A DNA stretch of 16,068 bases from UBA7359 sp041689615 (GTDB lineage Bacteria; Pseudomonadota; Gammaproteobacteria; Eutrophobiales; Eutrophobiaceae). Positions within the stretch are counted from its first letter, which is position 1. Every line of letters begins with the position of its first letter. The stretch covers positions 1 to 16,068 of the forward strand of contig JBDNFW010000055.1 in the NCBI GenBank assembly GCA_041689615.1. Direction: 5' to 3'. The notes under the pieces were generated by a model that worked only from the letters and a program-made list of their open reading frames with translations, searched no databases and was not told the origin of the DNA. The position numbers were made by a program, and so were the translations under genes. Positions 7,469 to 15,822 of this stretch are shown piece by piece.

Positions 7469-8317
7469 CTATGATTTATCTTCTTCTTGTTTTAAGTGAT
7501 CACTCAACAATTGCTCGAACTTTGCCTGTATCTCGGGATGCTGTTCTATAAAGGTGACTACCGCTTGGTCGGAATGCCCAAGGGACCTACCTTCCAATCT
7601 GAACGAACCCGAAGCGAACTCGATAATGTTGAGGTTTATAAGGTACTTGACCAAATAGGTGCGCTTTGCCTGGTCTATATTGTCGATGATGCCCTGTACC
7701 TTATTGGCGTTGGCAACGCTTTTTCTGACAAAGTCCTTTACCCTTGTTCTTAAGACCGTTTTGAGTTTCGACGGATTGGTAATGTACCTTCTGTCTATAA
7801 AGGCCTCGTTCAACTGTGCCAATACGTATTGTAGGCGTGTTGCGCTTAAAGCATTGACACCTGAGTCAAGGCTCAAAAGCCCAATGACCCTATCTATGAC
7901 CTCTTGGTTGGAGATTTCTTCATCTTTTGCATAGTCAAGGTTTACCAGAACGAATTCTGGATTACTCTTTTTGCTCTTTCCAAAAGTAGAGTTTATAGGA
8001 ATGTTCTCTACACGTACGTTTGGATGTCCGAGCATGAACATGACCAAATTGTAATGGGCGTTGTTCTCTATTTGATCGGGCATTAGATAGTTCACGATGC
8101 TGTCGACGAAAAAACCTATCTGCATAGAATTGTTGTTAACGTCGAGCGGATATATCGTTTTCCTTGTAAAAGGATCCTGGTAAGGTTCCAATAACATTCC
8201 ACCAAAACCGTCCGCTTTTAAAGCGTTCTGTATATTGTAAGTAAGTTTCCACTTCCCGTTCAACAGGTCTGGATTACTTAGTATCCCTCTTTTATTTACT
8301 ATTGTTGCTGTTTCCAT
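7469..8317 (-). CDS. Capsid-adjacent protein of unknown function
   Basis: 282 residues from the ATG at 8317 (METATIVNKRG). The open frame extends upstream to 8464, but that extension would run through the terminator and into the 3' end of the capsid gene, and it reads as Cys-rich shadow sequence, so it is rejected. The protein starts NKRGILSNPDLLNGKWKL (8-25), contains EPYQDPFTRKTIYPLDV (44-60) and HYNLVMFMLGHPNVRV (88-103), and its C-terminal half is strongly helical with a Lys/Glu-rich end. The middle (YLVKYLINLNIIEFASGSFRL, broken as YLVKYLINLNII, 221-232) could be a winged-helix-like or simply helical domain. As the first gene after the capsid terminator it may be an auxiliary capsid or internal protein. 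No known family is recognised. Confidence 0.6.
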   Translation of the reverse strand: METATIVNKRGILSNPDLLNGKWKLTYNIQNALKADGFGGMLLEPYQDPFTRKTIYPLDVNNNSMQIGFFVDSIVNYLMPDQIENNAHYNLVMFMLGHPNVRVENIPINSTFGKSKKSNPEFVLVNLDYAKDEEISNQEVIDRVIGLLSLDSGVNALSATRLQYVLAQLNEAFIDRRYITNPSKLKTVLRTRVKDFVRKSVANANKVQGIIDNIDQAKRTYLVKYLINLNIIEFASGSFRLEGRSLGHSDQAVVTFIEQHPEIQAKFEQLLSDHLKQEEDKS

Positions 8318-8327
8318 AAGATAATTT

Positions 8328-8354
8328 AAAAAAGGGCACCTTATGATGCCCTTT
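8328..8354 (-). terminator. Intrinsic terminator just after the major capsid gene
   Basis: On the minus strand AAAGGGCA, an eight-base loop and TGCCCTTT form a perfect 8-bp stem (arms 8347-8354 and 8331-8338), immediately followed by more T residues (complement of 8328-8330). It starts 10 bases after the capsid TAG at 8367-8365 and ends before the next ATG at 8317. Partial read-through would set the high capsid to neck-protein ratio. Confidence 0.85.
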
Positions 8355-8364
8355 ATGATTAATA

Positions 8365-10050
8365 CTAGAACATGTACGAAGTTGCGTTCGCATTTTCCGT
8401 CAAGAAAGTAGAACCTGCCAAGGCACCACCTGTAAAACGGGCAGTGGCCTTCATAATGGCACAACTACGTGCATCATAGAGTACAGGAAGACTTTCGTTC
8501 AACATATCGATACGCGCACCATCGAAACCTGATGAAGCTTTTGAACCCCTATCGGCCTTCTGGTCAAAAGAATGAAGTCCGTCGATCGTCTTTTTGATGA
8601 AACCACGTCCTGCAGCGGCGATTACCTCCATATTGGAGATACCGTCAATAGGCGTAATGTTCAAGAAAAAGATATGCCCTGCTCCCGTGATACCACCAGA
8701 AGTAGTATGGAAAGACGGGTTGTTCAACATTTCATCCTCCATAACGACCAGTTCGTTATTAAGGTATTCGTAACGGTTGATGGTAAAGCCGAGCTTAACG
8801 TCGTTACCGGTAACACTTACCGCAATATGCGATACAGAGTTTACCGATGCTGGCGCTCCTACGGCATTGCCCCATCCTAACAATTTTTGCATGGAATCGG
8901 AAATAACCTTGTGCCCTAACTTGTCCGTTACGGCAAGGAAGGTATTTCCTTCCGAACCTGCAGGGGAACGATTGCTCAATGTCATCAATACCGCATCCAA
9001 CAACGTATGTGCAACACCTGTGTTAGGGTTGTAGTTGAAAGTGGCGTTATCTATGATTTGAGGAATCCATCCATCACCCGTAATAGGAGCTGAAGTACCG
9101 GTACTTACCTCAAAACCCGGAGCGGTCAATTGGTTGGTACCCCAGTTCTCGAACCATGAATGACTTGCAGGGTCCATTGAGATACGTGAGTATCTTAGGG
9201 ACAGCTCGTTCATCATGTGGAAGATTTTTTCCCCTTTCAGGATTTCCTCGAATTCCCACATTTTGGCTCCCCTATCGCTTTCGTTATAGATCCAAGCAAC
9301 TTTTTGTCTCTTGGCGGAACCGGTCATGATAAAAGAGTAGCGGTGAATAGAGGAATAATTGATTCTCCATTTGCTACGCGTGTACCTTTGGTAACCTCTT
9401 AAAGAGGCCTGTCCAAAGTAGTTACCACCTTCGGTAAGCACTTCGCCATCGGCAAAGGAATCTGTTTCAAAAGCTGCCGCAGGTCCTACGGTCTTGAAAT
9501 CCAGCACGAAATGGCTGCCATCGCCAGAACGTCGTGTCCCGGTAATGATACACAAGATACCAAGACCGTCATTGGTCACGAACGAATCGTTTGGACTGAA
9601 CTTGTCACCGAAAATGTTGTTGTCCGGATCATGTTTGATAGCCACCGAACCTACCGTGTTGGTAGTGATGGTACTTACCAATTTACCTCCTGTATAGGTA
9701 ACGCCTGCAACGCCGCTCATATCGGGCGCACTGTTACCGGCGTCATGGGTTCCTCCCAATACGGCGGCGCCGTACATAAAAGCGGGAAGGACCAAGGCCC
9801 CTTCATAATTTACCCTAAAGGCGTTGTCGTAGATTTCTTGTGCCGCTTTCATTACTTTACCTGACTTGGCACCACCGTTCTCACGGTTGGTTTTCATGCA
9901 GAAACATTGAAACTTGGCATATCTACTGTATAGGTCAATAGACTTTCTTTTGACCTTGAAGTCCTTTTTCATATGGACTGCCAGCGAGTTCTCTTCCGTC
10001 ATTATCTGAGGTTTGAACGTTTCAGCTGGGCTTCTTAATAATACTCCCAT
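8365..10050 (-). CDS. Major capsid protein (HK97-fold type, inferred)
   Basis: 561 residues from the ATG at 10050 (MGVLLRSPAETF). An eight-residue upstream extension would need TTG at 10074 and is less likely. The protein is Gly/Ala/Thr/Asn-rich, has no signal peptide, and contains the mix of helical segments (KMWEFEEILKGEKIFHMMNEL, broken as EFEEILKGEKIF) and long beta segments expected of a shell protein. It lies between a scaffold and the neck genes, which is the standard capsid position. It is close to the length of the larger capsid proteins found in crAss-like and related Bacteroidetes podoviruses. No N-terminal protease cleavage site can be identified. It is set off from its neighbours by hairpins on both sides, in keeping with the need for hundreds of copies per particle. 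The role is well supported by context; the fold is inferred. Confidence 0.88.
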   Translation of the reverse strand: MGVLLRSPAETFKPQIMTEENSLAVHMKKDFKVKRKSIDLYSRYAKFQCFCMKTNRENGGAKSGKVMKAAQEIYDNAFRVNYEGALVLPAFMYGAAVLGGTHDAGNSAPDMSGVAGVTYTGGKLVSTITTNTVGSVAIKHDPDNNIFGDKFSPNDSFVTNDGLGILCIITGTRRSGDGSHFVLDFKTVGPAAAFETDSFADGEVLTEGGNYFGQASLRGYQRYTRSKWRINYSSIHRYSFIMTGSAKRQKVAWIYNESDRGAKMWEFEEILKGEKIFHMMNELSLRYSRISMDPASHSWFENWGTNQLTAPGFEVSTGTSAPITGDGWIPQIIDNATFNYNPNTGVAHTLLDAVLMTLSNRSPAGSEGNTFLAVTDKLGHKVISDSMQKLLGWGNAVGAPASVNSVSHIAVSVTGNDVKLGFTINRYEYLNNELVVMEDEMLNNPSFHTTSGGITGAGHIFFLNITPIDGISNMEVIAAAGRGFIKKTIDGLHSFDQKADRGSKASSGFDGARIDMLNESLPVLYDARSCAIMKATARFTGGALAGSTFLTENANATSYMF

Positions 10051-10099
10051 TAGATCATTTTTTTTGTTAAACAATATTTATTTAATAAGCCGTTTAATC

Positions 10100-10119
10100 A
10101 AAAAGGCAGCTTTGCCGCC
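10100..10119 (-). terminator. Intrinsic terminator between scaffold and capsid genes
   Basis: Minus-strand GGCGGC-AAA-GCTGCC forms a 6-bp stem with one G-T wobble and a three-base loop (arms 10114-10119 and 10105-10110), followed directly by TTTTT (complement of 10100-10104). It lies 50 bases upstream of the chosen capsid ATG, so the capsid gene is probably read by read-through or from its own promoter in the AT-rich stretch 10051-10099. Confidence 0.75.
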
Positions 10120-10151
10120 AAGGTATTGATCAACCGAAAGAGATGTTTAAC

Positions 10152-10164
10152 AGGGCCTTGCCCT
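10152..10164 (-). other. Small GC hairpin at the end of the scaffold gene
   Basis: Minus-strand AGGGC-AAG-GCCCT is a 5-bp perfect stem (arms 10160-10164 and 10152-10156) starting on the last base of the scaffold stop codon. It has no T-tract, so it is more likely an mRNA-end stabiliser or processing element than a terminator by itself. Confidence 0.45.
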
Positions 10165-11303
10165 TAACTTAACCACCTCGATTTTAAATCAGTGGATTTG
10201 TTTGTCTTGGCTATGGTACGGTTACGCACCTGTGCGGTCATTGGGTCAGAACTGTTTCCGGATATCTCGTCCATTACATTCTTAACACCGTCACTGTAGG
10301 ATGGTCCATTTGTTTTTTGAGATAACGTGTTACGGTACTCAAGAAATAGGGCCACCTCGGCCATGAGTTTTGGTGAATTTTCCACTTTTTTAAAAAGATC
10401 GTTGGAAAGAATGCTGTCATAAGCTTTTTTGGTTCTTTCCTTGTCCAATTTGATTCCGTAAAAATCCTTTTTGTAATACTCCGTAATCGTATCCTGTAGG
10501 GACGATTTTAGGATATTATCCCTTTTTGTCTGGATTTGTTTTTGTTCGGATTCAATTGATTTATTCTGTGCGGACAGGTTAGCTATAACGTTGTCCATTT
10601 TGTTTTTTACATTTTCGCCGTAAAGGTCCAGGGAACCTGAAGTTTCCATAATAGAAACTTTGTCATCTATCTGGTCGAGCTGGTCCTGGTCAAGGTTCTC
10701 GACGCCAAGCCTTTTCTTTTCCTGATTGATAAAATAGTCGTTTACGATTTCTTTTACGGGCCTGTTTTTTTCTTTTTGAAAATAATCGATGGTATTCTTG
10801 TTCTTTTCGTAGGCCTGTATTTTTTCCTTTGGAAGCTCTTCTACTTCTGGAGCACCGTCCTCGTTTGTTTTAGTACCGTTAAGGGCGTCCTTGAGTTCTT
10901 TTAAACTTTTGTAGTCCGTGTCCAGTGCCTTGTTCATTTGGGCAAGCTGTTCAGAATCCTCTTGGTCTATTTCTTTTTCGTCCGTTTCATCCGCTTCATT
11001 TTCTCCGTCATTACCGCTGAACATACCTTCGTCCTCGTCGATATCAATATCCAACATGTCGTTTTGAACATCTTCGTCCATATTAAAATCGTATTCGGAA
11101 GAATCTATATCATCATCGTATTCGTTGGGCTCCCCACCGCTATCGTTGATGTCTCCGTTAAAATCCTGTCCGGGCTCCGCTCCATCCTCAAGGTTCGATA
11201 AAAAATCGTCGTCCGCCGTAGCGAACTTGTCCATATCTAACTTTTCGTCCCTTTGTTGGGCCGTATCCGTCACTCCTTCGGCAAATAAACTGTTGTCTTT
11301 CAT
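10164..11303 (-). CDS. Putative capsid scaffolding protein, highly acidic
   Basis: 379 residues; ATG at 11303, 11 bases after the portal stop. Residues 1-118 are extremely rich in Asp and Glu (for example EYDDDIDSSEYDF at 61-73, DIDIDEDEG at 85-93) and look disordered. After this come EDSEQLAQMNKALDTDYKSL (115-134), helical and coiled-coil sequence (about 225-275) and a basic C-terminal tail (RNRTIAKTNKSTDLKSRW, 360-377). An acidic disordered front, a helical dimerising middle and a short basic C-terminal helix that binds the capsid protein are classic scaffold features, and the gene sits between portal and capsid as scaffolds do. No Ser-His protease motif is seen, so it is not a fused protease-scaffold. 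An internal cargo protein is an alternative. Confidence 0.7.
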   Translation of the reverse strand: MKDNSLFAEGVTDTAQQRDEKLDMDKFATADDDFLSNLEDGAEPGQDFNGDINDSGGEPNEYDDDIDSSEYDFNMDEDVQNDMLDIDIDEDEGMFSGNDGENEADETDEKEIDQEDSEQLAQMNKALDTDYKSLKELKDALNGTKTNEDGAPEVEELPKEKIQAYEKNKNTIDYFQKEKNRPVKEIVNDYFINQEKKRLGVENLDQDQLDQIDDKVSIMETSGSLDLYGENVKNKMDNVIANLSAQNKSIESEQKQIQTKRDNILKSSLQDTITEYYKKDFYGIKLDKERTKKAYDSILSNDLFKKVENSPKLMAEVALFLEYRNTLSQKTNGPSYSDGVKNVMDEISGNSSDPMTAQVRNRTIAKTNKSTDLKSRWLS

Positions 11304-11314
11304 AATAATGTATT

Positions 11315-13561
11315 TTACTGTTGGGTTTCTAAATTTTTAATATTGTCCTGCTCAAATTTAGCCAAATTTTCCAAAGCCTTGTTATATTCCTGTTTGTCTA
11401 CCTGATCTTTTTTCTGATTGGCATATACCCTGGCCACATCAAGATTGTTGTCATAACCCTCTCTTTGGAGCTGATCTTTGTTCTGTTCTCCCTGTGATTT
11501 TTGTTGCAACTGTGCTTGTGCCTGTGCCTGTGCGGCCTCTGCGTTCTGTGCCGCCAATTTTTCACTGGCCACTACGGCTTGTTCCAATATTCCCTTGCTC
11601 TCTACCGCGGTGTCCGCTGAAAGAACGTCTATAAGGGAGAGTATCATCTGTTCGGTCTGGGCATTCCCCAAGGCCAACTGTGCCGCCTGATCTATTATCT
11701 GTTTTTTCTTGGCGTCCTTGCCACCGTCGCTAAGGTACCACCCAAGGTCGGTCTGTGAGAACTCCGGCATTATTTTTATGAACTTGGTCTTCATATCGCC
11801 AAGCACGTAATGTACGATTTCGCTTTCCTTGTAGACTTTTTGAGATAGCATGGTCACACGTTCAAGAGCGGTCTGCAGAAAATCGTCAAAGGGCCTATAA
11901 AAGACCTCCGTTCTGGAAAAACTGGACTGTCGCTGCGATTCTACGTTGGTAGCGGTAGTGTATTGCCCAGAAGTTCCCTGTCTGCCCGGTGTAAGCCCTA
12001 CCATCTTATCGGCAAGGTCCTCGATAACGGCAAGCCCTGCAAGTATGTCGTTTATCCAACCGGTGGTCGACATATCCACCGATGTAAACTGGTTGAAATT
12101 GAAGCGGTTGTTCCGTTCCTTTGAGTTCATGAAAATGAACTGGTCTTTCTTTACGTGGTGCATTACCCTGTTAAGGGCGGATTTATAAGGGCTTTTACTG
12201 TCCCCTTTAAGATATTGGCTAGGTATCTGGGCGGTATCGTATATCATGACCTTGCCCTGGTTCCTTCTGGAGGCCAGCCTGAGCTCGAAAAGCTGTTCGC
12301 TCGCCCAATCCTGTAATTTTTTTAGCTTGGCCGGAACGGAACGTATTGCACTTACCCCAAGTGAATTCTGTCTGTAGACGGAAACAAAGTTGAGGTAGTT
12401 CTTTTTCACGTCCGATATGCGGTAGTTCCTTTTTTCTGCCAGCCCCCAGGAAAGTACGATATCGTGGCCTATCATCATGCAATGGCGTTCGGTCTCCAAT
12501 GTTTTTACGATCAATTTGTCGTTTTTTTTCGTCCTGTCCTTATCGCTCAGTTTTTTATAAAGGTCCTCGCCCGTTTTTTTGTTTTTACTGACCTTTACCC
12601 TTAAATCTTTTCTGGACTTCCATGTCATTTTTACAACGGACAATCTAAAAGTACCGTTGTCCTCAAGGTAATAACCGCGATCGTTGACCCAACTTCCTAT
12701 TTTAGAATTCGAGGAACCGGTAGTACTAAAACTTTGTAAAGTGAGAAAATCGTTTTTAAGTTTTTTCTTTTGATAGTCGTTGAGCTCGAATTCGTTCAGA
12801 ATTTCATTAAGGCTCATGTATACTATCTCGTTAAAATATTCATGATCGTCCTGGATCTCTTTGTGAGGGTCTTTGTCCGTAAGAACCTCTAACGGGTGCG
12901 CTTTTCTCCATTTTACGATACCGTTCGATTCGTAAACGGCCAAATGTGCCTGATCTGAAATAAGCCAGTCACGTAAAGTGGGTATTATCTCCCTTCCCTG
13001 TTTGTCCACTTCCATGAACTTCTCCATAAGGTCGTCGCTTATTTCCTCGGCAATGTCCTTATAGCTTTTTGAAAAGAATTCCTCTACGTCCTCCGGAATG
13101 TCCATTTCGGGATTTTCGGTCTCCAGTTCGATACCTTCCTGTTCCGCGAACTGCTCGTTGAGCTCCCTGAAGAAACTTTCGGAGAGCATTTCTACCTTCG
13201 CGTCCAGCTTCCTGTTCTGGGCGGCCTTATTCATTACATATGATTTTCTTTTGACCGGACGGTCCATATAGTCACCTATAAGCTGTTCGACCTTTTGCTC
13301 GACCAGGTTGTATACGATGTAGTCTATTCCAAGATTGGCCCCGTAAGGCTTGGTAATGGGTGATAGGAGCTTTTCCTCTTCCTCGTTCATCATGCACAGA
13401 TAGGCCCTGTACATACTTTCTATTTCTTCTTTTTGATCGGTATAATGGTTGCCGATAGAAGCCGAAAGATAACCCCTTACATGATCTTTATGCCACTCTT
13501 CCGTTTTCAGAGATTCTGGTATCGTCTGGTCCGGAAAAGCAAAAAGAGTACTGTTAGCCAT
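11315..13561 (-). CDS. Portal protein
   Basis: 748 residues; ATG at 13561, 33 bases after the terminase stop. Portals form the twelve-subunit ring through which DNA is packed and which nucleates the procapsid. The N-terminus (LFAFPDQTIPESLKTEEW, 6-23) and the core block GLTPGRQGTSGQYTTATNVE (522-541), followed by QRQSSFSRTEVFYRPFDDF (543-561), fit the 'GVxxxREGxxxxxEAxGNVExxxxQSS' region of portals in crAss-like and related Bacteroidetes phages. The core is preceded by helical wing and stem sequence (about 400-515). Residues 615-748 are helical and Gln/Ala/Lys-rich with an AQAQAQAQ run at 678-685, consistent with a crown or barrel extension inside the capsid. The size matches large portals of about 700-800 residues. 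Position next to the terminase gives strong support. Confidence 0.92.
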   Translation of the reverse strand: MANSTLFAFPDQTIPESLKTEEWHKDHVRGYLSASIGNHYTDQKEEIESMYRAYLCMMNEEEEKLLSPITKPYGANLGIDYIVYNLVEQKVEQLIGDYMDRPVKRKSYVMNKAAQNRKLDAKVEMLSESFFRELNEQFAEQEGIELETENPEMDIPEDVEEFFSKSYKDIAEEISDDLMEKFMEVDKQGREIIPTLRDWLISDQAHLAVYESNGIVKWRKAHPLEVLTDKDPHKEIQDDHEYFNEIVYMSLNEILNEFELNDYQKKKLKNDFLTLQSFSTTGSSNSKIGSWVNDRGYYLEDNGTFRLSVVKMTWKSRKDLRVKVSKNKKTGEDLYKKLSDKDRTKKNDKLIVKTLETERHCMMIGHDIVLSWGLAEKRNYRISDVKKNYLNFVSVYRQNSLGVSAIRSVPAKLKKLQDWASEQLFELRLASRRNQGKVMIYDTAQIPSQYLKGDSKSPYKSALNRVMHHVKKDQFIFMNSKERNNRFNFNQFTSVDMSTTGWINDILAGLAVIEDLADKMVGLTPGRQGTSGQYTTATNVESQRQSSFSRTEVFYRPFDDFLQTALERVTMLSQKVYKESEIVHYVLGDMKTKFIKIMPEFSQTDLGWYLSDGGKDAKKKQIIDQAAQLALGNAQTEQMILSLIDVLSADTAVESKGILEQAVVASEKLAAQNAEAAQAQAQAQLQQKSQGEQNKDQLQREGYDNNLDVARVYANQKKDQVDKQEYNKALENLAKFEQDNIKNLETQQ
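11511..11534 (-). repeat. Four tandem hexamers encoding an Ala-Gln run in the portal C-terminus
   Basis: Four near-identical six-base units on the plus strand, tgtgct tgtgcc tgtgcc tgtgcg, encode the alternating Ala/Gln run of the portal crown helix on the minus strand. Such short tandem units can change copy number by slippage without a frameshift. Confidence 0.7.
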
Positions 13562-13594
13562 TTTTATGTGAATTAAAACAAATGTAACTAAAAA

Positions 13595-15745
13595 TCAAGA
13601 ATGTCTGTAATCGTTTAATATTAAGCTCATTGCATCCTTGCCGTATTTTTCCTCGATTTCTTTTTTAAGCTGGTCCTTGGCATCAAGATCATCGGTTATT
13701 TTTTTCTTCATCTGCATACGTTCCTCAACGCTTGCATGCTTTCGAGGATCGAATATCTCGTACTCGAAATCCTGTTCTCCAAAATTCTCGTAGGTCCTTA
13801 TCTTAAGCTTGCCGTTCTCCACGTCATAATAGCTCATGCTCAACAACGGATCTTGCTCGACTTCATCAAAGTTATCCAAATCTTCGGATATTTCGGGAAA
13901 AAGATCGAGTTTATGAATAAGACATAATCCATGGGCCATTGCTAAATCTGTATTTATATCGCCATAATCTATAAGCTCTATCAAGTGGTCCTTGAAGAAA
14001 TAATTGAAACTGTTCTCATGTACATCGGACTTCAACAGCTTTGTGATAAGCCTTTTTTCTTTAAGGTTCACGCGCTGACCGAACTCGTTCCGTGAATTGG
14101 TAGGCCCTAGAGTTGATTCAAGATTAGGCCTCAATCTCATGTATTTGTGTGCGTTGACATCTTTGAAATACGTCATTATCGCTGTTTTGGAATACTCTAT
14201 CAGCATTTCGGCATTGTACATTACTGCCAATTTAACGGTGTTTTCGTAGAATACATCGTCGGAACTGGAATCGCCACGTTCCTTAAGATATGCCACCGGA
14301 CAGTTATAAAGCTTTTGGCTAGGCCCGCCATAACATCGGTATATCATCGAGGCCCCGAACGAATTGTTGTTGTCCTCGAAATTTACCTCGTCGTCATAAC
14401 TATCCACACCGCCTATGTCCGGCTTGTAGGCCATGCCATCCTGGTTTATCGGATCGGCTACCTTGAATACGGTTCCATTGGGGTCTTCGACGAACTTGAC
14501 CTTGGAATTGTTCTTTATCCTAAGAAGTGTTTTTTCCTTGGTATCCCTAGCGCGCAACAGCACCCTTTGGGTAACGTCGCTGTCTATCCATTCAAGCCTT
14601 CCTACCAATGGTTCTACGGGTATGTCGTTATCGTTCAGCCTTATAAGCTGGGTATTCAGTTTTATCCTGTCAAGAACACCGCCCTTGGACTTGATGAATA
14701 TTTCGGATTCCTTGATCGGATAAGACTGTACGTGCTTAGTGTAGGCTTCCCTTGACAGGGACGCACGTTTTCTGTCCTCAAGTATATGGGCAAGTGCGGC
14801 CTCTTTATTGGTCTCGCCCGTTTTCATGTTAAAGAAAGTGATCTTTACGCCCTCTTTGTTGGTCTCGCCATCGCCAGGATAATGCTCGTATGCGGGGATG
14901 AAAACTTTTTTAAGGTTAAAGGCCTCGTGCTTGTCCCACATTTCCTTGTAACCTTTGGAACCTTTTTCTATCTCGCCACCCGTACCGTATATCATCGGTA
15001 CGCCGAACTGTATGCCACCGTCCTTGAAACATGGCTCCGTTGCTTTATAAGATTGGATAAGGTTCTCAAAAAGACCCGCTTCCTCGAATATTACAAATGC
15101 AAGTTCCTTGCCCTCAAAAGCGGAACTGTCAGCGTACATCGTTTTGATGAACATAGAGGACAGTATGCCCGCTTCGATGTTCTGTTTGTTCTCCCTGTAA
15201 CTATATCCAAGTTTTAACTCTTCGTTGTTCTTGGTCAATATACCCGTAGCGTAGGCAGGATTTATAGTGGACAACAGCCACTGTACCTTTTTATAGAAAT
15301 CGTCGGCTTTGTCCTGTTTACCGGCACATACGCCAACGGTATTGTGATAGGAGAAAAGAAGTTCGTAAACGGCAAGCATTGCACCGAACCATGAAAGACC
15401 TACACGACGGGGCTTTCCTATGATAAGTCCGTGACCGTTGTCCTTGGCGTCTTTTACTTCATAGGAAAGCCTTCTGTCCAAGGACCTATAAAACGGACAG
15501 CCCGGCGTCTTTCTACGGGCGCCGGGCTTTAACAATGAAATCTTAAGTAGGTTAAGATAAAAATAGTGTTCTCCCGTTATCTCGGGCATATTGTCGGGAG
15601 CGTAACCGAACCTACATCTGTGGTCCTGCTCGTCCCAATAATCATCGTAGGCTATCGAACCCGCTCTGAAATCGGGTTGATCTTCATAGACCAATGGGGA
15701 GTATTTTTTTGAATCGAACGCACTGTTCTCCGTAATTACACCCAT
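13595..15745 (-). CDS. terL: Terminase large subunit (DNA-packaging ATPase and nuclease)
   Basis: 716 residues; ATG at 15745. TerL docks on the portal, pumps DNA into the procapsid using ATP and cuts the concatemer. The ATPase half has a deviant Walker A, GKPRRVGLSW (110-119), a Walker B LAFVIFEEAG (215-224) with catalytic Glu222, and a coupling motif YGTGGE (253-258). The deviant Walker A lacks the usual GKS/T lysine but keeps K-x-x-R-V-G-x-S as in phage lambda gpA. The RNase H-like nuclease half has the expected acidic triad: Asp448 in GGVDSYDDE, Glu517 in MLIEYSK and Asp600 in NTDLAMAHG. The N-terminal region has EITGEHYFYLNLLKI (55-69), a pattern common in Bacteroidetes phage terminases. 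The C-terminal tail (about 675-716) is charged and helical, suited to portal contact. The gene appears intact. Confidence 0.96.
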   Translation of the reverse strand: MGVITENSAFDSKKYSPLVYEDQPDFRAGSIAYDDYWDEQDHRCRFGYAPDNMPEITGEHYFYLNLLKISLLKPGARRKTPGCPFYRSLDRRLSYEVKDAKDNGHGLIIGKPRRVGLSWFGAMLAVYELLFSYHNTVGVCAGKQDKADDFYKKVQWLLSTINPAYATGILTKNNEELKLGYSYRENKQNIEAGILSSMFIKTMYADSSAFEGKELAFVIFEEAGLFENLIQSYKATEPCFKDGGIQFGVPMIYGTGGEIEKGSKGYKEMWDKHEAFNLKKVFIPAYEHYPGDGETNKEGVKITFFNMKTGETNKEAALAHILEDRKRASLSREAYTKHVQSYPIKESEIFIKSKGGVLDRIKLNTQLIRLNDNDIPVEPLVGRLEWIDSDVTQRVLLRARDTKEKTLLRIKNNSKVKFVEDPNGTVFKVADPINQDGMAYKPDIGGVDSYDDEVNFEDNNNSFGASMIYRCYGGPSQKLYNCPVAYLKERGDSSSDDVFYENTVKLAVMYNAEMLIEYSKTAIMTYFKDVNAHKYMRLRPNLESTLGPTNSRNEFGQRVNLKEKRLITKLLKSDVHENSFNYFFKDHLIELIDYGDINTDLAMAHGLCLIHKLDLFPEISEDLDNFDEVEQDPLLSMSYYDVENGKLKIRTYENFGEQDFEYEIFDPRKHASVEERMQMKKKITDDLDAKDQLKKEIEEKYGKDAMSLILNDYRHS

Positions 15746-15761
15746 ATATTATATTTATGAA

Positions 15762-15782
15762 AGCCCGCTTTTACAGCGGGCT
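15762..15782 (-). other. GC-rich hairpin upstream of the large terminase
   Basis: Minus-strand AGCCCGCT-GTAAA-AGCGGGCT makes a perfect 8-bp stem (arms 15775-15782 and 15762-15769) 17 bases ahead of the terminase ATG. It is followed by only three T residues and then mixed sequence, so it may be a weak terminator or attenuator, or an mRNA 5' structure. I see no convincing promoter in the 77-base gap 15746-15822. Confidence 0.6.
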
Positions 15783-15822
15783 AACAATCAGAAACCAACA
15801 ATAAAGCTACGAGAGGGCAACT

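Noticed and set aside
8318..8464. N-terminal extension of the gene at 7469-8317
   Set aside because: It would cross a strong terminator and the 3' end of the capsid gene, and the extra 49 residues look non-coding (Cys/His/Trp-rich).
12219..12482. Minus-strand 87-codon frame inside the portal gene
   Set aside because: It is an alternative frame within a conserved portal, with no motif and no start context.
13579..13586. TACATTTG on the minus strand, matching the Bacteroidetes -7 promoter form TAnnTTTG, upstream of the portal
   Set aside because: No -33 TTTG/TTG element was found at the right distance, and an eight-base match in AT-rich sequence is weak evidence alone.
14147..14755. Plus-strand open frame of 202 codons opposite the large terminase
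   Set aside because: It is antisense to the nuclease half of a clear TerL gene, has no recognisable domain, and arises from the codon bias of the opposite strand.
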